Positions 38,998 to 46,979 of a stretch of DNA of 46,979 nt are shown in pieces. The stretch covers positions 1-46,979 of the forward strand of contig NZ_CDBY01000087.1 of assembly GCF_000820125.1 (NCBI RefSeq). Direction: 5' to 3'. Under the pieces are notes generated by a model. The model made no database searches. It was not told the origin of the DNA and saw nothing but the letters and a program-made list of their open reading frames with translations. Each line of letters opens with the position of its first letter. Positions within the stretch are counted from its first letter, which is position 1. The translations under genes and the position numbers were made by a program. The stretch comes from Aeromonas simiae (lineage in GTDB: Bacteria; Pseudomonadota; Gammaproteobacteria; Enterobacterales; Aeromonadaceae).

Positions 38998-40626
38998 TTA
39001 CTGGTATTGGGCGAACTCCTGGCGCAGCTTGCGAAAGCGCTCCTGCTGGGCCGGGTTGAGCGGGATCCCCTCAAGCAGGCTCAGGGTGGTGCGGCACTCG
39101 TCGAGGTATTCGCTGTTTTTGCGCTCCTTGGCCAGCAGTTGCAGCAGCACCTGGATCTTGTTGAGGGCCGAGCCGGTGTTGGCCGGGGTGCGCCGCAGCG
39201 CCTCGCGAAAGTGGCCGAGCGCCTGCTCCAGCTCGCCGGCCTGATAGGCCTTGATGCCGAGCTCGTTGAGCTGCTGGTAGCGCTGGCGCCGCTCCTGCAC
39301 CGTCTTGTCAGTGCGGGTGGCGCTGATGCAGGTGGTAAGCAGGTGATCTTCGTCCTCTGACAGCAGCGCCTGCAGGCTCTCGGCATACTCGAACTCACCG
39401 AGCTGATAGAGGCCGAGCACTGTCTCTCCGAGCAGGGCGGGGGGCATGCTCTCGGGCTTATCGAGCCAGTTCTGGTTGGCGCGATAGAGCATCTTCTTAC
39501 CCTTGAGCAGCTCGCCACAGGCGATCTGGACCCGCGCCTGACACAGCTGCTCGAAGGCCGGGTAGTTGAAATCGGCGCTGATCAGGCCGTCGCGCAGGCG
39601 TGAGAGGGCGCTATTCACCTGCTTTTGCAAGTTGGCGATGTGATAGCTGTCGTTGCTGTTGAGGGCGTACAGCGTCAGGGTCTGGATGTAGGCCCCCAGA
39701 TAGTGGGGGGTGCGGTGAATCGAGTTGCGCGTCATGTCGATGAGGTTTAGCAGCACATCCTTGGCGCAGGCATAGTCGCCGCGCTGTAGGCTCACCTCGG
39801 CCAGCTGGCGTGACAGCAGAACCGACTGGGGCGAGAGAGAGACCGCCTGCTTGAGCTGGGCCTGCGCCTCCTCGGTCTTGCCCTGGGCTTGGTAACTCTC
39901 GGCCAGGGCGCGATAGGCATCGACCATCAGGGGGGTAAGGCGCAGACAGGCGTGCAGGTGGCTCACCGCCTCCTCGTGCAACCCCAACTGGTGGCATGCC
40001 TTGCCGAGCGCAAGGCGCGCCCAACTGTTGTCCTGGGCGGCGAGCAGTTGGCGCAGCAGGCTGCGCGCCTCCTGGGGCTCGCCGCGCCGCATCAGGGTGT
40101 CAGCTTGCAGGCAGCGGCAGAAGTTGCTGTAGCGCGGGTGCTCTTGCGCCGCGCGCTCGCAGGCGGCCAGCAGGGCCGTGTCATCCTGGCGCGAGAGGGC
40201 CTCGAACAGGGGTTGCAGTGCCCGGCGGCGCGTCACGGCACGCTTGAGCCGTTGCTTGAACTGCTCCTGGGAGAAGGGCTTCATCAGGTATTCATCGGGC
40301 TCGGACTCGATGGCGCTCAGCACCATGGCTCGGCTGGCGTCGCCGCTGACGATCATCACCACGGCGCGTGGCGGGATGAGGCGTCGCTCGCGCAGGCTCT
40401 CAAGCAGCTGGCGGCCGTTCTCGCCGGCGCCGAGATCGTAGTCGATGAGGTAGATATCGAAGCTCTCTTTCTGACACAGGCGGCGCGCCTCTTCGGCGGA
40501 ATAGGCATAAGAGATGCGGTTGATCCCCACATTGAGCAGCATAGCCTTCATCATGATGTGGAACGAACGCTGTTCGTCCACCAACAGCAGGCGCAGGACG
40601 GGGTCGGCAGAGGAGGCTGTGGACAT
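38998..40626 (-). CDS. Response regulator with C-terminal TPR domain
   Basis: A 542-residue cytoplasmic protein. Residues about 10-130 are a receiver domain (LLLVDEQRS; phospho-acceptor Asp in YLIDYDLGAGENG; VSGDAS; LMKPFS with the conserved Lys). The remaining 400 residues are TPR-type helices (LRRLGEPQEARSLLRQLLAAQ-like, AVSHLHACLRLTPLMVDAYRALAESYQAQGKTEEAQAQLKQAVSLSP, and a last unit LNELGIKAYQAGELEQALGHFREALRRTP). There is no DNA-binding domain, so its output is by protein contact. It is divergent from the sulfite-oxidase-fold protein and hybrid kinase genes at 40937, its likely signalling partners. Confidence 0.85.
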   Translation of the reverse strand: MSTASSADPVLRLLLVDEQRSFHIMMKAMLLNVGINRISYAYSAEEARRLCQKESFDIYLIDYDLGAGENGRQLLESLRERRLIPPRAVVMIVSGDASRAMVLSAIESEPDEYLMKPFSQEQFKQRLKRAVTRRRALQPLFEALSRQDDTALLAACERAAQEHPRYSNFCRCLQADTLMRRGEPQEARSLLRQLLAAQDNSWARLALGKACHQLGLHEEAVSHLHACLRLTPLMVDAYRALAESYQAQGKTEEAQAQLKQAVSLSPQSVLLSRQLAEVSLQRGDYACAKDVLLNLIDMTRNSIHRTPHYLGAYIQTLTLYALNSNDSYHIANLQKQVNSALSRLRDGLISADFNYPAFEQLCQARVQIACGELLKGKKMLYRANQNWLDKPESMPPALLGETVLGLYQLGEFEYAESLQALLSEDEDHLLTTCISATRTDKTVQERRQRYQQLNELGIKAYQAGELEQALGHFREALRRTPANTGSALNKIQVLLQLLAKERKNSEYLDECRTTLSLLEGIPLNPAQQERFRKLRQEFAQYQ

Positions 40627-40842
40627 GATGCTCACGACGAGAGAGACCTGTTTTGAGTGTGCCAGCAAAGCGGCAGACCGGCAAATGGGCGCCGTGTTGG
40701 CGTCTGCTCGGCCGCCAGCCCGATGCGGCCCGCCACCCGCTAAGATGGGCATTCTCATGGGAAAAGCGGCGCAGTAGGGGGGCGGGGTGGCTGAGCGTGC
40801 CTTGCCTTCGTCGCTGGGGCGGCGCTGTTTTTGTTAGTCAGT

Positions 40843-40870
40843 TGCAAACAAAGTGTTGTTTCGGTTTGCA
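40843..40870. promoter_or_regulatory. Nested inverted repeats in the divergent signalling-gene gap
   Basis: TGCAAAC (40843-40849) and GTTTGCA (40864-40870) are 21 bp centre to centre and enclose a second palindrome AAACAA-AGTG-TTGTTT (40846-40861). They lie in the 310-bp gap 40627-40936 between the divergent REC-TPR and kinase genes, about 70 bp before the plus-strand start. The remainder of this gap is GC-rich with no recognisable feature. Confidence 0.5.
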
Positions 40871-40936
40871 CCGGGCTGCCAAGGTGTGCAATATGCAACG
40901 CCAAGAGGGCGCAGATCGTTGTAAGGAGGTCACAGG

Positions 40937-41422
40937 ATGCGCATCGTGTGGTTTTGTCTCTGCTGCTGGAGCGCGTTGGCCTGGGGATTGCCGGCGCCAC
41001 GCGGTGAGGTGGTGCTGACGCTAGAGGGGGCGCTGCACGCGCGCAACCATGGCGCGTTGGCCGAACTGGATCTGCCCATGCTGATGGCGTTGCCACAACA
41101 CGACATCCGTACCCGCACCCCCTGGTATGACGACGCCCACGTCTTTCGCGGCCCTCGCCTTGCCGATCTGCTGGCGCTGGTCAAGGCGCAGGGGACGCAG
41201 TTGGTGGTGCATGCCCTCAATGACTACTTGGTCACCATTCCCATCGAGGTGCTCATCACCCAAGGGGCGATTCTGGCACACAGCAAGGATGGCCACCCCC
41301 TGACGGTGCGCGAGAAGGGGCCCTTCTTCATTGTCTTCCCGTTCGATCAGAACCCGGCGCTTCAGACCAAGCTCTATTACGGCTGGTCGGCGTGGCAGAT
41401 CGACCGGATCCGGGTGGAGTAA
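40937..41422 (+). CDS. Periplasmic sulfite-oxidase-fold (molybdopterin-binding-like) protein without cysteine
   Basis: A 161-residue exported protein: signal MRIVWFCLCCWSALAWG, then a domain resembling the oxidoreductase molybdopterin-binding fold (LDLPMLMALPQHDIRTRTPWYDDAHVFRGPRLADLLALV, LNDYLVTIPIEVL, GPFFIVFPFDQNP, YYGWSAWQIDRIRVE). In catalytic members a Cys ligates molybdenum; here all three cysteines lie in the signal peptide, so the mature protein has none. It probably does not bind an active cofactor and may be the ligand-sensing partner of the kinase that starts 3 bp downstream. TAAGGAGGT precedes the ATG with good spacing. Confidence 0.72.
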   Translation: MRIVWFCLCCWSALAWGLPAPRGEVVLTLEGALHARNHGALAELDLPMLMALPQHDIRTRTPWYDDAHVFRGPRLADLLALVKAQGTQLVVHALNDYLVTIPIEVLITQGAILAHSKDGHPLTVREKGPFFIVFPFDQNPALQTKLYYGWSAWQIDRIRVE

Positions 41423-41425
41423 CCC

Positions 41426-43605
<2,180 letters not shown>

Positions 43606-43615
<10 letters not shown>

Positions 43616-43905
43616 CCCAGCTCCCTGGCCAGCCGCTCGGCCTCGTCGGCCACCCACTGGGCATTGATGGGGCCCCAGCTGCGGATGACGTAGTGCCCCT
43701 GATTGTTGCGCCCCCCTTCGGCCTGCTCGAAGAGGCACTCGATATCGAGTTCGGCCAAGGCGTTCAGGGTATCCTGGGCGGTGCGTCGCGGCATGCCGGT
43801 CGCCTCCATCAGGGAGGGCACACTGTCGGTGCCCTGGCTGATGAGGTGCGCCACATAGAGGCGGCGAAAGAAGCTGGTGCGGGTCTTACTGATGGGCTCG
43901 CTCAT
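43606..43905 (-). CDS. Small winged-helix-like protein
   Basis: A 99-residue protein MSEPISKTRTSFFRRLYVAHLISQG..., with a helix-turn-helix-like stretch VPSLMEATGMPRRTAQDTLNALAELDI and a beta-wing GGRNNQGHYVIRSWGPIN. It fits a one-domain winged helix, probably DNA-binding, of a family recurring in Aeromonas and Vibrio; target unknown. Encoded 3 bp downstream of the DUF1523 gene on the same strand and 10 bp overlapping the end of the convergent kinase gene. Confidence 0.7.
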
Positions 43906-43908
43906 GGC

Positions 43909-44430
43909 TCACTCCGCCTTGGCGAACGCGCGCCACAGCCACAGGGCGGCACGCCCCATCACCAGCGCCCAGACACCGAACCAGAACCAGCGGAAGAAGC
44001 TCCAGGTCGAGGTATCTTCGGCGGCATCCTGCACCTTGGTGACGTTGGGGAACATGGAGAGCATGTTGATGCGCCAGCCGTAGGAGGTGATGAGCGCCTG
44101 GCGCTTGTCGAACTCCATCGATTTGGCCTTGGCCTGCACGTCGGCGGCGTTGAACTTGAAGTAGAAGGGCCAGCCCCAGCCGGTATCCTCGTTGCGGAAC
44201 ACCCGCACCTTCTCACCCGACTTCTCGGTGTAGATGTAGTAGACGTCCGTGGTGGGGCCGTCAGCCGGGTTGTTCTTGCTGATGGGGCCGTCCTTGTCGG
44301 TACGCTTGACCTCGACACCGGTGATGGTGGTGATCTGTTTCTCCGGCAGGTAGAAATCGAGCCAGAGGGCGGAAGCCAGCGCGATGGCGCCGAGCAGAAT
44401 AAAGGCGGGTTTCTCGAATTTGGCGTTCAT
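43909..44430 (-). CDS. DUF1523 family membrane protein
   Basis: A 173-residue protein with one N-terminal (about 10-28) and one C-terminal (about 142-160) membrane segment. The core TTITGVEVKRTDKDG...VYYIYTEKSGEKVRVFRNEDTGWGWPFYFKFNAADVQAKAKSM matches DUF1523, a family of bacterial membrane proteins with no known function. The start at 44430 (MNAKFEKPAF) is chosen over a start 42 bases upstream, which would place unrelated residues before the membrane segment. No strong ribosome-binding site is seen. It is co-directional with the winged-helix gene. Confidence 0.72.
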   Translation of the reverse strand: MNAKFEKPAFILLGAIALASALWLDFYLPEKQITTITGVEVKRTDKDGPISKNNPADGPTTDVYYIYTEKSGEKVRVFRNEDTGWGWPFYFKFNAADVQAKAKSMEFDKRQALITSYGWRINMLSMFPNVTKVQDAAEDTSTWSFFRWFWFGVWALVMGRAALWLWRAFAKAE

Positions 44431-44638
44431 GGGGGTCTTCTTTGGCACACGAGGTGACCATACCTTATCCAAAATTGGTGCGCCCGCCCATACCCGAGCT
44501 TGATGAGAGCGTGAAAAAAACTGTTTAAAACAGCCTGCTACGACAGGAAAAAGTCATCTTTTCCTCCCCCTTTACGGCTTGCTGCCGCCTCGGTTAGCAG
44601 GGCATTATCTCTCTCTGACCCGTTAAAAGGAGTATTAC

Positions 44639-45271
44639 GTGTCCGCCTATATCGATCCCGCCATCCTGGCCCTGTTTATCCCCACCTTCTTCTTTGTCTC
44701 GGTCACGCCCGGCATGTGCATGACCCTCTCCATGACGCTGGGGATGAGCATCGGTGTGCGCCGCACCCTGCACATGATGTGGGGCGAGCTGATCGGCGTC
44801 GGTCTGGTTTCGGTGCTCTCGGTGGTCGGGGTGGCGGCCGTGATGCTCAACTATCCCGGCCTGTTCAGCCTGTTTAAGTATGTAGGGGGCGCCTACCTCA
44901 TCTGGCTCGGGATCCAGATGTGGCGCTCGCGCGGCAAGATGGCCATCAGCGAGGTGGGGGAGGGCGCGACCCAAAGCGGCGCGCTGACCCTGGCCATGCA
45001 GGGGTTTATCACCGCCATCGCCAATCCCAAGGGATGGGCCTTCATGATCTCGCTGCTGCCCCCCTTCATCAGCACCAGCCGTCCGATGGGGCCGCAGATC
45101 GCCGCCTTGGTCGGCCTCATTCTGATCATCGAGTTCAGCTGTCTGGTGCTCTACGCCAGCGGCGGACGCACCCTGCGCCACTTTCTCGCCAAAAGTGGCA
45201 ACGTGCGGCTGATGAACCGCATCGCCGGCTCGCTGATGATGGGGGTCGGCGTCTGGCTGGCGCTGGGGTGA
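44639..45271 (+). CDS. LysE/RhtB-family amino acid exporter
   Basis: A 210-residue inner-membrane protein with about six transmembrane helices. The family signature SVTPGMCMTLSMTLGMSIGVRRTLHMMWGE (P-G-x6-G followed by GxxG) appears near residues 21-50, and AIANPKGWAFMISLLPPFI is the second conserved block. Such exporters push out lysine, homoserine, threonine or similar amino acids. Substrate cannot be named. GTG start at 44639 with AAAAGGAG seven bases upstream. The gap 44431-44638 before it shows a 13-bp palindrome CTGTTTAAAACAG (44521-44533) but no clear promoter. Confidence 0.9.
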   Translation: MSAYIDPAILALFIPTFFFVSVTPGMCMTLSMTLGMSIGVRRTLHMMWGELIGVGLVSVLSVVGVAAVMLNYPGLFSLFKYVGGAYLIWLGIQMWRSRGKMAISEVGEGATQSGALTLAMQGFITAIANPKGWAFMISLLPPFISTSRPMGPQIAALVGLILIIEFSCLVLYASGGRTLRHFLAKSGNVRLMNRIAGSLMMGVGVWLALG

Positions 45272-45278
45272 ACAGGAA

Positions 45279-45307
45279 GAAAAAAAGCGGGGCCAGCAGG
45301 CCCCGCT
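45279..45307. terminator. Terminator between the LysE and GH84-like genes
   Basis: AGCGGGGCC (45286-45294) pairs with GGCCCCGCT (45299-45307) around AGCA. A run of As precedes it, giving the U tract for the minus-strand transcript; it can also weaken plus-strand read-through. Confidence 0.82.
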
Positions 45308-45325
45308 CTCGCATGAGGGGATGGC

Positions 45326-46429
45326 TCAGTCGGTGAGGCAGTCCGGATCGAAGGCGTAATCCCCAGCCAGCCAGCCGAGGATCTCGTCGGCGCAGGGCTG
45401 GCCGCGGAAGGGGCGGTAGCGGCGGGAGAGATAATCCTGCTGCTGGGCGGTGAGCTGGGCCAGCCCCACCTCCTGCATCAGCGGCAGATCTTCTTCGATG
45501 CACGGGCCAAGCTGGGGGCCACAGGCGGCCTGTACCGAGGCGTGAAAGGCTTGCTCCGGGTTATAGCGATCGCCGAGGCGGTAGCTCAGCGGCAGCGAGG
45601 CCAGTGGAATGGTCGACAGGGCAGCCTGTTTCATCGGGTTGACCGCATGACCGCTTAGCTCTTGGGCCAGACGGGCGGGGCGTTCACGAAACGCATCCAG
45701 ATGGAGGAAGTGGCTCGACTTGCTGCCATCGTTGACCGGGTAGTTGTCCCACAAAAACGGCTTGCGCCCGAGCCAGTCGCTGACCTGAGCCAGGTGATCG
45801 CTCGGGTAGCGCTTGGAGAGCACCTTAGGGCCGGTCCAGAAGATGGCAAAACGCGGGTCGAGCTGCCGGCCTAGTTCGGTCAGGTAACCGGTCGGCATGG
45901 GGCCGAACACCTTCTCGAGAATGGGATCGGTCGAGTAGTAACTGGGGCAGAACAGTAGCCGCGGCGCCTGGCTCCACGCGGCGATGTCGTGGGCGATGGT
46001 GAGCTGGCGGGCAGCCAGATCCGGGGTGTCCCCCTTCATGTCATCAAACAGCACCGCCAGCAGATCGGGGGCGAGTTCGGCGTCGATGAGGCGCACCTTG
46101 GCCTCGAGCGCGGCCCGCTTGCCGGCATAGTCGTGATGGGCGCCCATCGGGCTCAAGCCCACCCCGAAGGCAAGCCCGTTAGCCCGGCATTCGGCGGCCA
46201 GCAGCTTGAGCGCTTGCAAGGTGGCCTCTGGCCATGGTTCGGCCCAGTGTTTGCGCAGGCAGCCATCTTCTTTGGGGGCGTAGAGGTAAAAGCCATAGCC
46301 ATGGCGGGGCAGCCACTGGGCGTAGCGGCGGCGCTCCGCAAAGCTCCAGCCCTTGCCGAAAAATCCCTCTATGAGCCCGAGGGCCGGATCAGGGGTGAGC
46401 CCCCCCGCAAGCAGTGTGCCGTAGGGCAT
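45326..46429 (-). CDS. GH84-like beta-N-acetylglucosaminidase domain protein
   Basis: A 367-residue protein that resembles the catalytic domain of glycoside hydrolase family 84 (O-GlcNAcase / NagJ type): LGLIEGFFGKGWSFAERRRYAQWLPRHGYGFYLYAPKEDGCLRKHW, FGVGLSPMGAHHDYAG and LAVLFDDMKGD with the adjacent Asp129-Asp130, where GH84 enzymes keep two catalytic aspartates. A later FWTGPKVLSKRYP and LWDNYPVNDGSKSSHFLHL also fit. There is no signal peptide, so it would work in the cytoplasm, possibly on GlcNAc-derived sugars or glycosylated proteins. Starts 11 bp after the antiporter gene end, probably one operon. Confidence 0.82.
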   Translation of the reverse strand: MPYGTLLAGGLTPDPALGLIEGFFGKGWSFAERRRYAQWLPRHGYGFYLYAPKEDGCLRKHWAEPWPEATLQALKLLAAECRANGLAFGVGLSPMGAHHDYAGKRAALEAKVRLIDAELAPDLLAVLFDDMKGDTPDLAARQLTIAHDIAAWSQAPRLLFCPSYYSTDPILEKVFGPMPTGYLTELGRQLDPRFAIFWTGPKVLSKRYPSDHLAQVSDWLGRKPFLWDNYPVNDGSKSSHFLHLDAFRERPARLAQELSGHAVNPMKQAALSTIPLASLPLSYRLGDRYNPEQAFHASVQAACGPQLGPCIEEDLPLMQEVGLAQLTAQQQDYLSRRYRPFRGQPCADEILGWLAGDYAFDPDCLTD

Positions 46430-46440
46430 ATGGCCTCCGT

Positions 46441-46979
46441 TTACTCTTCCTCAAGTTCACCCAGCAGGCGGACACCCACCCGGCGTACCTCATGATCTTC
46501 CATGTCGGCCACGGTCCAGCGGATCCCCTGCCAGTCGAGTTGGTCACCGACCACCAGCTTATCGCCAAGCTCCTGGCTCAGGTAGTCCCCCAGGCTCTGA
46601 TCGTCCACCCCATCCAGCGTCAGGCCGTAGATGGGGGCGAGCGCGGACAGGCGCACCGCACCATCGAGTTGGAAGTCACCGAAGAAGCGCTGCGGTGACT
46701 GCTCTTCCGGCGCCTGGCTAAACAGCTCACCGAGGGCCGGTAGATCCACCTCATGGGCAATCACACAGAGGATGTCGCCCGCTTCCAGCACGGTACTGCC
46801 GGAGGGGTGCAGCAAGGTTTCACCACGAAACAGGGCACTGATGCGGGTGCCTTTGGGCATGTGCAGATCGCGCAGGGGTGAGCCGATGCACCACTTGTCC
46901 GCACCAAGCTGATAGATGAACAGCTCCCACTCGCTCTCGGGGTGGATCTCCACCGCCGAGCGGGAGATGGGGGTGGGGG
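46441..46979 (-). CDS. nhaP2: NhaP2-type K+/H+ antiporter, C-terminal part (gene runs off the window)
   Basis: The open frame continues to the window edge ([19 protein letters not shown] upstream of the first in-window GTG), so only the cytoplasmic C-terminus is present. It contains a TrkA-C (RCK-C) domain, [54 protein letters not shown], followed by a CorC/HlyC-like transporter-associated domain, [50 protein letters not shown]. That order matches CvrA/NhaP2, which exports K+ at alkaline pH. The membrane domain lies outside. The gene precedes the GH84-like gene by 11 bp. Confidence 0.85.
   Translation of the reverse strand, partial: PTPISRSAVEIHPESEWELFIYQLGADKWCIGSPLRDLHMPKGTRISALFRGETLLHPSGSTVLEAGDILCVIAHEVDLPALGELFSQAPEEQSPQRFFGDFQLDGAVRLSALAPIYGLTLDGVDDQSLGDYLSQELGDKLVVGDQLDWQGIRWTVADMEDHEVRRVGVRLLGELEEE

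Noticed and set aside
44521..44533. CTGTTTAAAACAG palindrome before the LysE-type gene
   Set aside because: It is short, lies in AT-rich intergenic DNA and has no second copy, so it may be chance.

Overview
The window reads as chromosomal DNA of a gammaproteobacterium, most likely Aeromonas. This is inferred from overall GC-rich codon use, from close matches to enterobacterial proteins (RibB 217 aa, ExoIII 268 aa, PurU 282 aa, NlpC, Lpp, CnoX, RlmF), and from a formate dehydrogenase cluster of the type found in Aeromonas, Shewanella and Vibrio. No tRNA, rRNA, CRISPR array, insertion sequence or prophage was seen. Both edges cut genes. The left edge also carries a 36-bp fold-back that looks like a contig-end chimera.

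Region 1 (1-12.5 kb) is mostly housekeeping: a truncated DODA-type dioxygenase, a GNAT acetyltransferase, a DUF1439 protein, cardiolipin synthase, a DUF945 protein, purU, an FMN riboswitch with ribB, the major lipoprotein lpp, the chaperedoxin cnoX with a phosphopantetheinyl transferase, nlpC, rlmF, a MaoC-like hydratase and a periplasmic binding protein.

Region 2 (12.5-30.6 kb) is a coherent tungsten/molybdenum-formate dehydrogenase island. It holds a tupABC-mobA-mobB/moeA operon for oxyanion uptake and molybdopterin-guanine-dinucleotide maturation. Divergent from it lies an NtrC-type response regulator with a membrane histidine kinase. Next come fdhD with an HTH/periplasmic-binding-protein-like regulator, and then DUF3305-DUF3306-ferredoxin-TorD-FdhX-fdhABC. 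I read four sigma-54-type -24/-12 promoters at the starts of these units. Copies of an 11-bp palindrome (GACAAAATGTC) lie 75-115 bp upstream of two of them. The simplest reading is that the NtrC-type pair switches on metal uptake, cofactor maturation and the enzyme together. This is the most interesting part of the window.

Region 3 (30.6-47 kb) is mixed. It contains an RND efflux pump and adaptor, a Nudix hydrolase, an AraC regulator coupled to a YbhB-like gene broken by an in-frame amber codon, xthA, and a pentapeptide-repeat potassium channel. A divergent signalling locus follows (REC-TPR protein; cysteine-free sulfite-oxidase-fold periplasmic protein plus hybrid kinase). The region ends with a small winged-helix protein, a DUF1523 protein, a LysE exporter, a GH84-like glycosidase and the C-terminal part of an NhaP2-type antiporter.

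All functional calls rest on reading the translated sequences and recalling family motifs. No database search was run.
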